NCBI RefSeq assembly: GCF_000305785.2
Contig: NC_018868.3
Span: forward strand, 3,332,270 to 3,396,269
DNA length: 64,000 nt
Direction of reading: 5' to 3'
Origin: Simiduia agarivorans SA1 = DSM 21679
GTDB lineage: Bacteria > Pseudomonadota > Gammaproteobacteria > Pseudomonadales > Cellvibrionaceae
The notes beneath the pieces were generated by a model. That model did not search any database and was not told the origin of the DNA. It saw only the letters and a program-made list of their open reading frames with translations. Below, piece after piece: positions 36,516 through 45,828 of the stretch (positions are counted from its first letter, which is position 1; each line of letters begins with the position of its first letter). The translations under genes were made by a program, and so were the position numbers.

Positions 36516-37309
36516 GTGATTTTTACCACAAGGCGCGCAAGCGTTTTGGCCAGAATTTCCTGATTGATCAGGGCATCATCCGGCGCATCGCGCGCGCGGT
36601 GAATCCGGGTGCCAGCGAACAGCTGGTTGAAATCGGGCCTGGCAAGGGGGCTATTACCGAGCTGATGATCGATGGTTGCCCGCACCTGAAAGTGGTGGAG
36701 CTGGATCGCGACCTGATTCCCTGGCTGAAAGTGAAGTTTGAGCGATACCCCGATTTTGAGGTGATCTCTGCCGACGCGCTGACGGTGGATTTTGGCGCCT
36801 TGGCCGGCGGCAAACCGTTGCGCATTGTGGGTAATCTGCCCTACAACATTTCCACGCCGCTGATTTTTCATCTGCTGACCTTTGCCGACCAGGTGCGCGA
36901 CATGCACTTCATGTTGCAGAAGGAAGTGGTGTTGCGCCTGGGCGCAGAGCCCGGCACCAAAGCCTATGGGCGTCTGAGTGTGATGGTGCAGTATTGGTGT
37001 GATGTGGAGTATTTGTTCACCGTGCCGCCCGAGTGCTTTGATCCGGCGCCGAAAGTGGACTCCGCCATTGTGCGGTTGGTCCCGCGTGCGCCGGCAGTAC
37101 ACGCTGAGGATCTGGCACTGTTGCAAAAACTCGTGACCACGGCTTTTTCCCTGCGCCGTAAAACGTTGCGTAACAGTCTAAAGCAAATGCTGGATGCCGA
37201 TCAGTTGGCGCAGGTCGAAATTGACACCAGTCGCCGGCCTGAAACCATCGGGGTGTGGGAATTTGTGGCGCTGGCTAATCAACTCAAAGCCATGGGGGTG
37301 CAAGGGTGA
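36512..37309 (+). CDS. rsmA: 16S rRNA dimethyladenosine methyltransferase RsmA (KsgA)
   Basis: Dimethylates A1518 and A1519 of 16S rRNA as a late check of 30S assembly. The 265-residue protein has the [22 protein letters not shown]-terminal segment, the SAM motif [13 protein letters not shown] near residue 41, and the catalytic [14 protein letters not shown]. The start is GTG at 36512, overlapping the pdxA stop by four bases; the family's N terminus ([10 protein letters not shown]) follows closely, which supports it. apaG starts inside its stop codon region. Confidence 0.97.
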   Translation: MSDFYHKARKRFGQNFLIDQGIIRRIARAVNPGASEQLVEIGPGKGAITELMIDGCPHLKVVELDRDLIPWLKVKFERYPDFEVISADALTVDFGALAGGKPLRIVGNLPYNISTPLIFHLLTFADQVRDMHFMLQKEVVLRLGAEPGTKAYGRLSVMVQYWCDVEYLFTVPPECFDPAPKVDSAIVRLVPRAPAVHAEDLALLQKLVTTAFSLRRKTLRNSLKQMLDADQLAQVEIDTSRRPETIGVWEFVALANQLKAMGVQG

Positions 37310-37683
37310 GTGCCGGGGATGACATCCTGATTGAGGTCAAGAGTCTGTATATTCCCGGGCAATCCGATCCCAAGGCCAAGCGCTATGTGTTTGCCTATAC
37401 CATTTCGATTACCAACCGGGGCAAAGAGCCTGCCAAGCTGCTGTCGCGTTACTGGCAGATCACCGATGGCCGCAACAAGGTAGAAGAGGTGCGCGGCGAG
37501 GGTGTTATCGGGGAACAACCCCGCTTATTGCCCGGTGGCAATTTTACCTATTCCAGTGGTGCGGTGATCAAAACCCCGTTCGGCACCATGGAGGGGGCCT
37601 ATCAGTTCCGCACGGATGATGGCCGCTTGTTTGATGTGCCTATTCCTTTGTTTGCGCTCACCATGCCGGGTGCCCTGCACTGA
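37306..37683 (+). CDS. apaG: ApaG protein
   Basis: A 125-residue immunoglobulin-fold protein (DUF525) that accompanies rsmA and apaH in gammaproteobacteria; its biochemical role is unresolved. Motifs IPGQSDPKAKRYVFAYTISITNRG, LLSRYWQITDGRNKVEEVRGEGVIGEQP and FTYSSGAVIKTPFGTMEGAYQF are typical. The start is GTG at 37306 overlapping the rsmA stop; the apaH ATG overlaps its own stop. All three are thus translationally coupled. Confidence 0.96.
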   Translation: MSAGDDILIEVKSLYIPGQSDPKAKRYVFAYTISITNRGKEPAKLLSRYWQITDGRNKVEEVRGEGVIGEQPRLLPGGNFTYSSGAVIKTPFGTMEGAYQFRTDDGRLFDVPIPLFALTMPGALH

Positions 37684-38501
37684 TGGCAACCTATGCCATC
37701 GGCGATGTGCAAGGCTGTTATGGTGCCCTGCAGCGATTGCTGGAGCGGATCGGTTTTGACCCGACCGCCGACACACTCTGGTTTGCCGGCGACCTGATTA
37801 ACCGTGGGCCGGACTCTCTGGCGACGGTTCGGTTTATCCGTTCCCTGGGGGATCGCGCGGTCGCGGTACTGGGCAACCATGACCTGCACTTTCTGGCCGT
37901 GGCCGAAGGTGTCCGCCCGCCATCGCGCTCCGATACTCTGGACACATTACTGGCCGCGCCCGACCTGCCCGACATTACCGCCTGGCTACGCCAGCTGCCT
38001 CTGATGCATCGCGATAAGGCGCTGGGCTATAGCATGGTTCACGCGGGTATTCCGCCCATGTGGGGCCTTAAAAAAGCCCGGCGCCGTGCGCGCGAAGTGG
38101 AGGATTGTCTGCAGAGTGGCGATTACCGGCGTTTCCTGAAAGCCATGTACGGCAACCACCCCCCGGGTTGGCGCAAGGGTTTGCGCGGAATGAAGCGTTT
38201 GCGAGTCATCACTAACTATTTTACCCGCATGCGGTTTTGCAGCCCGGATGGCACCTTGGATCTGACCAATAAATCGGGCCCGATGGCGGTGACAGAAGGT
38301 TATGCGCCCTGGTTTGCACTGGAAAATCGTAAAACCCGTGGCAAGTCCATTGTCTTCGGTCACTGGGCCGCGCTTGAGGGCAACACCGCCGAGCCCGGTA
38401 TTTTCGCGCTGGATACCGGGTGTGTCTGGGGTGGTTGTCTGACCGCGCTCCGGTTGGAGGATCAGGTGCGGTTCAGTGTGGAATGTGGGGGCTCGATCTG
38501 A
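37683..38501 (+). CDS. apaH: Bis(5'-nucleosyl)-tetraphosphatase, symmetrical (ApaH)
   Basis: Cleaves Ap4A to two ADP and also removes Np4 caps from RNA. The 272-residue calcineurin-type phosphatase has GDVQGCY near residue 8, GDLINRGPDSLATVRF, GNHDLHFLAVAEG and the HAGIPP metal site, followed by FGHWA. It is the last gene of the lptD-to-apaH operon. A large palindrome lies 40 bases after its stop, facing the convergent galE, and could serve as terminator. Confidence 0.96.
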   Translation: MATYAIGDVQGCYGALQRLLERIGFDPTADTLWFAGDLINRGPDSLATVRFIRSLGDRAVAVLGNHDLHFLAVAEGVRPPSRSDTLDTLLAAPDLPDITAWLRQLPLMHRDKALGYSMVHAGIPPMWGLKKARRRAREVEDCLQSGDYRRFLKAMYGNHPPGWRKGLRGMKRLRVITNYFTRMRFCSPDGTLDLTNKSGPMAVTEGYAPWFALENRKTRGKSIVFGHWAALEGNTAEPGIFALDTGCVWGGCLTALRLEDQVRFSVECGGSI

Positions 38502-38540
38502 TTTCGCGCAATCGGAGCGCCCCACCATCGGCGCGCTGGC

Positions 38541-38637
38541 CCGAGCCCTGCTTGCGCTTTGCCGCTCAACAATACGTCAGTGTATTGATTCGCTCGCAGG
38601 CCATCCCTGGCCTTTGCAAAGCGCAAGCAGGTCTCGG
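38541..38637 (+). repeat. Two-hairpin-core palindromic element, copy C
   Basis: Outer arms CCTGCTTGCGCTTTGC (38547-38562) and complement (38616-38631), extended by CCGAG/CTCGG past a one-base mismatch. The core reads CCGCTCAAC, hairpin CAATAC-GTCA-GTGTATTG, ATTCGCTCGC, hairpin GGCC-ATCCCT-GGCC, TTTGC, aligning base for base with copies A and B. It lies between the convergent apaH and galE genes. Confidence 0.8.
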
Positions 38638-38684
38638 TCAATCAGGATGGTGCGAGATTTCCGCGGGTTCTCATGTTCTGATTC

Positions 38685-38743
<59 letters not shown>

Positions 38744-38747
38744 ATTT

Positions 38748-39761
38748 TTAGTCGTTTGTTCGATACCCATTCGGATTCTTTGATGCCCAGTGCCAGCTGT
38801 GCGCGATCATGTCGTCCAGCGAGTATTCGGCCGACCAATCGATCAGGGCTTTGGCGGCGCTGGGGTCGGCATAGCAGGTGGCCTGATCGCCGGCGCGCCG
38901 GGGCTTAATGTCTACGGGTATGGGCTGGCCGCTGACGGCCCGGTAGGCCTTGACCACATCCATGACGCTGTAACCTTTACCGGTGCCCAGGTTGACCGCC
39001 CGGCAACCGCTGGCCATGTGCCGGAGCGCTTGCAGGTGACCGCGTGCGAGGTCGACCACGTGGATATAGTCCCGCACACCAGTGCCGTCCGGGGTCGGGT
39101 AGTCGTCGCCGAACACGGGCAGTACGGGCAATGCGCCGGTGGCTACCTTTGCCACATAGGGCACCAGGTTGTTAGGGATGCCGTTGGGGTCTTCACCAAT
39201 AAGTCCGGAGGGGTGGGCACCAATCGGGTTGAAGTAGCGCAGGAGCCAGAAACGCCAGCGGGAATCGCTGGCTGCCACGTCAGCGAGTACTTGCTCCAGC
39301 ATCAGTTTGGTGCGTCCGTAGGGGTTGATGGCGCCCAGCGGCGAAGACTCGGTCAGTGGCACAGTGGCTTCGGGTGAATAGACGGTCGCGGAAGAGCTGA
39401 ATACCAAATCCCACACGCCGTGCGCTTGCATCACGTCAAGCAGAACCAGTGTGCCCGCAATATTGTTGTCGTAATAACTCAGCGGAATTTGTGAGGACTC
39501 ACCAACGGCTTTCAGGCCGGCAAAGTGAATCACCTGACTGACCGGGTATTGGTCGAATACCCGTCCAAGCCCGGCTTTGTCGCGTATATCCACCTGATGG
39601 AAGGGAATGGGCTTGCCGGCGATTTGTTCCGCCCGGGCGATGGCGGTTTGCTGGCTGTTGCACAGGTTGTCCACCACAACGGGTTGGTAGCCGGCCTCGA
39701 TTAATTCAACCAATACGTGACTGCCAATAAACCCGGCGCCACCAGTGACTAAAACGGTCAT
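38748..39761 (-). CDS. galE: UDP-glucose 4-epimerase
   Basis: Interconverts UDP-glucose and UDP-galactose for polysaccharide and LPS synthesis. The 337-residue short-chain dehydrogenase-fold protein has the NAD-binding GGAGFIGSH at residues 7-15, the catalytic Ser/Thr region SSSATVYSPE, and YGRTK with the catalytic Tyr and Lys near residue 150. The NPIGAHPSGLIGEDPNGIPNNLVPYV stretch is characteristic of GalE. No other sugar genes are adjacent. It runs convergent with apaH and divergent from prkA. Confidence 0.96.
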   Translation of the reverse strand: MTVLVTGGAGFIGSHVLVELIEAGYQPVVVDNLCNSQQTAIARAEQIAGKPIPFHQVDIRDKAGLGRVFDQYPVSQVIHFAGLKAVGESSQIPLSYYDNNIAGTLVLLDVMQAHGVWDLVFSSSATVYSPEATVPLTESSPLGAINPYGRTKLMLEQVLADVAASDSRWRFWLLRYFNPIGAHPSGLIGEDPNGIPNNLVPYVAKVATGALPVLPVFGDDYPTPDGTGVRDYIHVVDLARGHLQALRHMASGCRAVNLGTGKGYSVMDVVKAYRAVSGQPIPVDIKPRRAGDQATCYADPSAAKALIDWSAEYSLDDMIAHSWHWASKNPNGYRTND

Positions 39762-39935
39762 TTGATTCGTTTCCCATCCATGTGTAAACAGCCATTTTAA
39801 CCGGTTTTAATGCCCAGTGAGCGGCTCACCGGATTTTTATATGTCTGTCAGGTTGGTGTGTGTACAAAATGTGCAGAAATCGTGCCCGGTAAAATATTTT
39901 TAACAAATTCGCTGGTTTAGTGTCTAACAAAGCGA

Positions 39936-39945
39936 CTATGCTTAA
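39936..39945 (+). promoter_or_regulatory. Sigma-S-type -10 element upstream of prkA
   Basis: CTATGCTTAA fits the extended -10 consensus of sigma-38 (CTAYRCTTAA), with no clear -35 box, as is usual for such promoters. It lies 127 bases before the prkA start. The E. coli homologues yeaG-yeaH are RpoS-dependent, which agrees. The rest of the 311-base gap (39762-40072) holds a GTGAG-CGG-CTCAC hairpin near 39820 and no gene that I can see. Confidence 0.55.
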
Positions 39946-40072
39946 TTTAACTCAATACACCAGCGTCTGCGCCTGTCGCCCGACCTAACGGATTTTCGGA
40001 GTAACGTTTACACCGCATACATTCAGACTTACAAAGGCTAGCTTTCAAGGCTAAAGGTAAAGGAGCGTTTTA

Positions 40073-41995
40073 ATGAGTATTTTCAGCCATTACCAGGACC
40101 GTTTCGAAGCAACCCAACAGGAAGAGATAAGCATTCAGGAATACCTGGACCTGTGCAAATCCGATCCGACTGTTTACGCCACTGCCGCCGAGCGGATGCT
40201 GGCTGCTATTGGTCAGCCTGAACTGGTTGATACGTCCAAAGATTCCCGTCTCTCTCGCATTTTCTCCAATAAAATTATCAAGCGCTATCCGGTGTTTGAT
40301 GACTTTTTTGGCATGGAAGAGGCGATTGAGCAGATCGTTTCCTTTTTCAAGCATGCAGCGCAGGGGTTGGAAGAGCGCAAGCAGATTCTGTACCTGCTGG
40401 GGCCGGTGGGCGGGGGTAAATCGTCTCTCGCGGAAAAACTCAAAGCGCTGATGCAGCAACAGCCGATCTATTGTCTGAAAGGGTCGCCGGTATTCGAGTC
40501 GCCGCTGGGCTTGTTCAATCCCGACGAAGACGGCGCCATCCTCGAAGAGGATTACGGCATCCCCCGCCGTTATATAAAAACCATCATGTCGCCTTGGGCA
40601 TCCAAACGCCTGCGGGAATTCCGGGGCGACATCAGTCAGTTCAAGGTGGTCAAACTCTACCCGTCGATACTGAACCAGATTGCCATCACCAAAACCGAGC
40701 CGGGCGATGAAAACAACCAGGATATTTCTTCTCTGGTAGGTAAGGTGGATATTCGGCAGTTGGAAGAGTTTCCGCAGAATGACCCCGATGCCTACAGTTT
40801 TTCGGGCGGTTTGTGTCGCGCAAACCAGGGTCTGATGGAATTCGTGGAAATGTTCAAAGCGCCCATCAAAGTGTTGCACCCGTTGCTGACGGCAACACAG
40901 GAGGGCAACTACAACTCCACAGAAGGCTTAGGCGCTATCCCCTTTGAAGGCGTGGTGTTGGCCCACTCCAACGAATCCGAATGGCAAACATTCAAGAACA
41001 ACAAGAACAACGAGGCGTTCATCGATCGGGTCTACATTGTCAAAGTGCCTTATTGTCTGCGCGTTTCGGAAGAAGTGAAGATTTACGAAAAGCTGTTGCA
41101 GAACAGTTCGCTGGCGGGCTCACCGTGTGCGCCTGACACGCTCAATATGCTGGCAAAATTTACCGTACTTTCTCGCCTGAAAGAGCCGGAAAACTCCAAC
41201 ATGTTTTCCAAAATGCGGATCTATGATGGTGAAAACCTGAAAGATACAGATCCGAAGGCGAAGTCGATGCAGGAGTACAAGGATAACGCCGGTGTGGATG
41301 AGGGTATGAATGGCCTTTCCACTCGCTTTGCCTTCAAGATTTTGTCCAAAGTGTTTAATTTTGATCCTACCGAAGTGGCGGCCAACCCGGTACATCTGCT
41401 GTATGTTCTGGAGCAGCGCATCGAGCAGGAACAATTTCAGCCCGAGCTGCGCGATAAGTATCTGAGTTTTATCAAGGAGTATCTCGCGCCTCGTTATGTG
41501 GACTTTATCGGCAAGGAAATTCAGACCGCTTATCTCGAGTCCTATACAGAGTACGGCCAGAACATTTTTGATCGCTATGTGCTCTATGCCGACTTCTGGA
41601 TTCAGGATCAGGAATACCGAGATCCCGAAACCGGCGAAATTCTGAATCGGGCGTCCTTGAACGAAGAGCTGGAAAAAATCGAGAAGCCCGCGGGTATATC
41701 CAATCCCAAAGACTTCCGTAACGAGGTGGTCAACTTCGTGTTGCGCGCGCGCGCCAACAATCAAGGTAAGAATCCGCCGTGGAACAGCTATGAAAAACTG
41801 CGCACGGTAATCGAGAAGAAGATGTTCTCCAATACCGAGGACTTGTTGCCGGTGATTTCATTTAATGCCAAGGCGTCCGCCGACGATCAGAAGAAACATC
41901 AGGACTTTGTTGCTCGGATGAAAGAGCGTGGCTACACCGAGAAGCAAGTGCGGTTGTTGTCTGACTGGTACCTGCGCGTGCGTAAATCCCAGTAA
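40073..41995 (+). CDS. prkA: PrkA-family serine protein kinase (YeaG-like)
   Basis: A 640-residue AAA-related protein with the PrkA architecture: AAA core with LGPVGGGKSSLAEKL (Walker A, about residue 107) and VLHPLLTATQEGNYN, then a C-terminal kinase-type domain. E. coli YeaG is induced in stationary phase and by nitrogen starvation and has been described as a serine kinase; whether this one phosphorylates proteins is not visible here. It heads the prkA-yeaH-spoVR operon (15-base gap) with AAAGGAG before the ATG and a sigma-S-like promoter upstream. Confidence 0.95.
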   Translation: MSIFSHYQDRFEATQQEEISIQEYLDLCKSDPTVYATAAERMLAAIGQPELVDTSKDSRLSRIFSNKIIKRYPVFDDFFGMEEAIEQIVSFFKHAAQGLEERKQILYLLGPVGGGKSSLAEKLKALMQQQPIYCLKGSPVFESPLGLFNPDEDGAILEEDYGIPRRYIKTIMSPWASKRLREFRGDISQFKVVKLYPSILNQIAITKTEPGDENNQDISSLVGKVDIRQLEEFPQNDPDAYSFSGGLCRANQGLMEFVEMFKAPIKVLHPLLTATQEGNYNSTEGLGAIPFEGVVLAHSNESEWQTFKNNKNNEAFIDRVYIVKVPYCLRVSEEVKIYEKLLQNSSLAGSPCAPDTLNMLAKFTVLSRLKEPENSNMFSKMRIYDGENLKDTDPKAKSMQEYKDNAGVDEGMNGLSTRFAFKILSKVFNFDPTEVAANPVHLLYVLEQRIEQEQFQPELRDKYLSFIKEYLAPRYVDFIGKEIQTAYLESYTEYGQNIFDRYVLYADFWIQDQEYRDPETGEILNRASLNEELEKIEKPAGISNPKDFRNEVVNFVLRARANNQGKNPPWNSYEKLRTVIEKKMFSNTEDLLPVISFNAKASADDQKKHQDFVARMKERGYTEKQVRLLSDWYLRVRKSQ

Positions 41996-42010
41996 TGACG
42001 AGGAGCGCCG

Positions 42011-43294
42011 ATGAGTTACGTAGTCGATCGAAGGCTCAACTCCAAAAACAAGAGTACGGTCAATCGCCAGCGTTTTTTACGCCGCTATAAAGATCACATC
42101 AAGAAAGCGGTTTCCGATGCGGTCAATAACCGCTCCATTACCGATGTGGAGCGGGGCGAGAAAATCAGTATTCCCACACGCGATATCAGTGAGCCTGTAT
42201 TTCATCATGGTCGGGGCGGGCGCAATGAGCGCGTGCATCCGGGCAATAAAGAATTCAATGCCGGAGATCGGGTGCCCAGACCGCAGGGTGGTGGTGGAGG
42301 CGGTGGTGCGGGCTCCGGTGCCAGCGATCAGGGTGAGGGCATGGATGATTTCGTGTTCCAGATCACTCAGGATGAATTCCTCAATTTTATGTTCGAAGAT
42401 CTGGAGTTGCCCAACCTGGTCAAGCGCCAGTTGTCCGGCTCGGAAGAATTCAAGCTGCATCGGGCGGGTATCGCCAACGAAGGTAATCCGGGCCGGGTCA
42501 ATATTGTGCGCAGTTTGCGCGCAGCCAATGCACGTCGGATAGCGCTGACGGGAGGCAAGCGGAAGCAGTTGGCGGCCATTGAAGCCGAGCTGGCCGCGTT
42601 GATGACGCAAGATGAAGTGCTACGGGATCATGCGCGAATTGAGGTGCTTGAGCAGGAAGCGGCACAGTTGCGTGCGCGCTTGAAAAAAGTGCCATGGCTG
42701 GATGATTTTGATCTCAAGTACAATTTGCTCGTTAAACACCCTGTTCCCAAATCGAAAGCGGTGATGTTTTGCCTGATGGATGTGTCCGGGTCCATGACCC
42801 AGGAAACCAAAGACATGGCCAAACGCTTTTTCATTTTGTTGTACTTGTTTCTGCAGCGGAATTACGAACGCACAGAGGTTGTGTTTATCCGACATCACAC
42901 CAGCGCAAAAGAGGTGGATGAGCAGGATTTTTTTTACAGTCGGGAAACCGGTGGCACCATTGTATCCAGCGCTCTCAAACTTATGGATGAAGTGATTGAG
43001 GAGCGTTACTCGCCGTCTGAGTGGAATATTTATGGTGCGCAGGCGAGCGACGGCGACAATTGGAATGACGACTCCAGCGTATGCCGTGAGCTGATGGTGC
43101 AGAAAATTCTGCCCAAGTCCCAGTACTTTGCTTACATCGAAATTACACCCCGTCAGCATCAGGCGCTGTGGGAGGAATACGCGCGGGTTGCCGATAGTCA
43201 GTCGGATGCATTTGCCATGCAGCAGATAAAAGCCGTGGGCGATATCTACCCCGTTTTCCGTGAACTCTTTCAGAAGAAGCATCATGACGCGTAA
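42011..43294 (+). CDS. yeaH: DUF444/VWA-like protein YeaH
   Basis: A 427-residue protein of the UPF0229 family. The basic N terminus ([23 protein letters not shown]) is followed by a Gly-rich linker near 90-110 and a von Willebrand-type domain whose metal site DVSGSM lies near residue 257. Family members partner the PrkA kinase and SpoVR; the mechanism is unknown, but the Mg-binding site suggests protein binding. The 3' end overlaps spoVR by 11 bases, which ties their translation. Confidence 0.95.
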   Translation: MSYVVDRRLNSKNKSTVNRQRFLRRYKDHIKKAVSDAVNNRSITDVERGEKISIPTRDISEPVFHHGRGGRNERVHPGNKEFNAGDRVPRPQGGGGGGGAGSGASDQGEGMDDFVFQITQDEFLNFMFEDLELPNLVKRQLSGSEEFKLHRAGIANEGNPGRVNIVRSLRAANARRIALTGGKRKQLAAIEAELAALMTQDEVLRDHARIEVLEQEAAQLRARLKKVPWLDDFDLKYNLLVKHPVPKSKAVMFCLMDVSGSMTQETKDMAKRFFILLYLFLQRNYERTEVVFIRHHTSAKEVDEQDFFYSRETGGTIVSSALKLMDEVIEERYSPSEWNIYGAQASDGDNWNDDSSVCRELMVQKILPKSQYFAYIEITPRQHQALWEEYARVADSQSDAFAMQQIKAVGDIYPVFRELFQKKHHDA

Positions 43295-44804
43295 GCCGAT
43301 ATCAACCAGTTCAGAGTGGACCTTTGAACTGGTGCGTGAATATGACGAAGCGATTGGTGCGGTAGCCCGCGAGTATGGGCTGGATACCTACCCCAATCAG
43401 ATCGAAATTATCAGCTCCGAGCAGATGATGGATGCTTATGCCTCGGTGGGTATGCCCCTGGGCTACAACCACTGGTCATACGGCAAGCAATTCCTGAATG
43501 TGGAAAATTCCTACAAGCGTGGCCAGATGGGGTTGGCGTATGAGATTGTCATTAATTCCAATCCCTGTATTGCCTATCTGATGGAAGAGAATACGATGAC
43601 CATGCAGGCATTGGTCATCGCTCACGCCTGCTATGGGCACAATTCGTTTTTCAAAGGCAATTATCTGTTCAGAACCTGGACCGATGCAGATTCGATCATT
43701 GATTATCTGGTGTTCGCCAAAAACTATATTGCCGAGTGCGAGGATCGTTACGGCATTGATGAGGTGGAAAAAATACTGGATTCCTGCCACGCCTTAATGA
43801 ATTACGGTGTAGATCGCTACAAGCGGCCCTATCCGATTTCAGCGGCCGAGGAAATTCAGCGTCAGAAGGAGAGGGCGTTACATTTGCAGCAACAGGTCAA
43901 TGATCTGTGGCGCACGATTCCGGTGAATGAAACCGAAAAGCAGGCGCAGTCGAAAAAACGTTTTCCGTCAGAACCCCAGGAAAATCTTCTGTATTTTCTT
44001 GAGAAACACGCGCCATTGCTCGAATCCTGGCAGCGGGAGGTTGTTCGGATAGTACGCAAAATTGCCCAGTATTTTTATCCGCAACGACAAACGCAGGTGA
44101 TGAACGAAGGTTGGGCAACTTTCTGGCATTATACCTTGCTCAATACCTTGTACGATCGCGGTATGGTGACAGAAGGCTTTATGCTGGAGTTTCTCCAGTC
44201 CCATACCAGTGTGATTTACCAGCCGCCCTTCGACAGTAAATATTATTCCGGCATCAATCCTTATACGCTGGGTTTTTCCATGATGTCTGACATCCGGCGC
44301 ATGTGTGAAAACCCCACGCCCGAGGATCGCCAGTGGTTTCCCGAGTTGGTGGATAAGCCGTGGATCGAGACGCTGGATTTTGCCATGCGTAACTTCAAGG
44401 ATGAGAGCTTTATCCTGCAATACCTCTCGCCCAAATTGATGCGGGACCTGAAGCTCTTTGCGGTGGTGGATGACGACCGCGACCCGGAAATCCTGATTGA
44501 CGCGATTCACGATGAACAGGGTTATCACAAAGTGCGGGAATCGCTGGCCGGCGACTATAACCTGGGTAACCGCGAACCCAATATTCAGGTGTGGGATGTG
44601 GATGTGCGGGGCAATCGTACACTCACCCTGCGCCACTTTCAGCACAACCGGCGGCCGTTGGCGGGTGATTCAACGCAGGAAGTGTTAAAGCACCTGCACA
44701 GGCTGTGGGGCTTTGATGTGGTGTTGGAGTCTGTGCGCGATAACGAAGTAATGGACCGGTTTGTTTGCCCGGAACCGGTGGTGGCCGACGTATCGCAGGA
44801 TTAA
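43284..44804 (+). CDS. SpoVR family protein (YcgB-like)
   Basis: A 506-residue protein of the SpoVR/YcgB family, named after a Bacillus sporulation cortex gene but widespread in non-sporulating proteobacteria. Diagnostic segments include [49 protein letters not shown] (a possible HxxE-like metal site) and the C-terminal [12 protein letters not shown]. It is the third gene of the prkA operon, where all three products act in a stress pathway that is not understood. The ATG at 43284 is chosen over 43260 because the conserved part starts soon after. Confidence 0.94.
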   Translation: MTRKPISTSSEWTFELVREYDEAIGAVAREYGLDTYPNQIEIISSEQMMDAYASVGMPLGYNHWSYGKQFLNVENSYKRGQMGLAYEIVINSNPCIAYLMEENTMTMQALVIAHACYGHNSFFKGNYLFRTWTDADSIIDYLVFAKNYIAECEDRYGIDEVEKILDSCHALMNYGVDRYKRPYPISAAEEIQRQKERALHLQQQVNDLWRTIPVNETEKQAQSKKRFPSEPQENLLYFLEKHAPLLESWQREVVRIVRKIAQYFYPQRQTQVMNEGWATFWHYTLLNTLYDRGMVTEGFMLEFLQSHTSVIYQPPFDSKYYSGINPYTLGFSMMSDIRRMCENPTPEDRQWFPELVDKPWIETLDFAMRNFKDESFILQYLSPKLMRDLKLFAVVDDDRDPEILIDAIHDEQGYHKVRESLAGDYNLGNREPNIQVWDVDVRGNRTLTLRHFQHNRRPLAGDSTQEVLKHLHRLWGFDVVLESVRDNEVMDRFVCPEPVVADVSQD

Positions 44805-44820
44805 TCGTACTGGCTTGGGT

Positions 44821-45090
44821 TCAGGCGTCGACCCAGCGCCACACCATCAGAAGAAAGAGTCCGTAAGCGACGCACACGGCAGGAAAGGCCTTGTGTCCGA
44901 GATCCTTGCCCGCGCGTATTTGCCGGCCGCAGAATGCCAGCGCTGCACCTAACACCATTTGCAGAATCAGGTAAAACCACAGTCCGCTGGCGGGGGGAGA
45001 AAACAGGCCGAACACGGCGGCCAGGGCCAGTGCGAGCGCCAGGGCGATATTCAATGCGCCGAAACCCAGTAAGCACGCGGCCAGGGTCAT
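44821..45090 (-). CDS. Small membrane protein of unknown function
   Basis: An 89-residue protein with three hydrophobic helices (about 2-28, 37-53 and 66-83) and few charged residues apart from GRQIRAGKDLGHKAF in one loop. I recognise no family. The start overlaps the stop of the upstream HTH-REC regulator gene (ATGA), so it is almost certainly cotranslated with it and may take part in the same signalling system. It converges with spoVR, leaving only 16 bases between stops. Confidence 0.65.
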   Translation of the reverse strand: MTLAACLLGFGALNIALALALALAAVFGLFSPPASGLWFYLILQMVLGAALAFCGRQIRAGKDLGHKAFPAVCVAYGLFLLMVWRWVDA

Positions 45091-45698
45091 GCGGAGTTCG
45101 CCATGGAAAGCTGGCCTTCGCCAATCAATGCCGACACATGGGCTAACAGCTCGCTGTTATCGAACGGCTTGGGCAGCACGGCATCGGCGCCGGTGGCAAT
45201 GGCCCTGTCGAGGCCTTCGCGGGTTTCAGCTGAAATCACCAGCACTTTCACCTGGTTGTGCTCTTCGTGGTCGCGGATAAAGGTGAGTACCTGGTAGCCG
45301 TCGATGCCCGGCATTTTCAAATCCAGGGTCACCAGCGCGGGGTTATGGCTGAGTAGCAGCGCGCCAGCGACAAAGCCGTCTTTGGCTATTTCCACATCGT
45401 AACCGGCGCGTTTGAGCGCTCGCTTGATTGCCGCCGCCATTTCCGGCTGATCCTCAATCACCAGTACGCGGTTGTTGGCACCCATGAGCTCGGGTGGCAC
45501 GGGCATCTGGTTGTCACGCAGAAAACTGACAAAGTCCTGTGTCTGAATGCGGTGGTCGCCGCGCCCTGGCAGCTTGTATGCCTTGAGTCGTCCTCGCTCT
45601 ATCCAGCGGATAACCGTGCGGAAGTTCACGCCGCAGTATTTTGCGGCTTCACCCGTGGTAAGTACCTGGATCTCAGTCATCTGGCGAGGCTCGTTCAT
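45087..45698 (-). CDS. Response regulator with N-terminal MerR/excisionase-type HTH
   Basis: A 203-residue protein with an unusual domain order. A helix-turn-helix of the excisionase/MerR type (about 13-57, LTTGEAAKYCGVNFRTVIRWIERGRLKAYKLPGRGDHRI) comes first and a REC domain follows (about 78-195), with phospho-acceptor Asp in LVTLDLKMPGIDG near residue 126 and Lys in PKPFD. No third domain is present. Two ATGs near the start are possible; 45698 has AGAGGGG upstream. I infer a DNA-binding regulator controlled by phosphorylation, perhaps of the adjacent RNA gene or of itself. Confidence 0.85.
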   Translation of the reverse strand: MNEPRQMTEIQVLTTGEAAKYCGVNFRTVIRWIERGRLKAYKLPGRGDHRIQTQDFVSFLRDNQMPVPPELMGANNRVLVIEDQPEMAAAIKRALKRAGYDVEIAKDGFVAGALLLSHNPALVTLDLKMPGIDGYQVLTFIRDHEEHNQVKVLVISAETREGLDRAIATGADAVLPKPFDNSELLAHVSALIGEGQLSMANSA

Positions 45699-45786
45699 TT
45701 AACCCCTCTAAGAGTAGCTAACTTTTCACCTGACTTAAATGTCTAATGTGCTTAATCTCCCAATTATCCATAACGATTTAATATAA

Positions 45787-45822
45787 TGTCACAATTGACA
45801 GGTTAGACAGAAAATGTAGAAT
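45787..45822 (+). promoter_or_regulatory. Promoter and palindromic operator candidate of the intergenic RNA
   Basis: TTGACA at 45795-45800 and TAGAAT at 45817-45822, 16 bases apart, make a near-consensus sigma-70 promoter on the plus strand. The -35 box is the right half of TGTCA-CAAT-TGACA (45787-45800), a likely protein-binding palindrome. TTAGACA also occurs at 45803-45809 and, inverted, near 45745-45751. On the other strand the same gap must hold the promoter of the HTH-REC gene, so a shared operator is possible. Confidence 0.6.
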
Positions 45823-45828
45823 AGTAAC

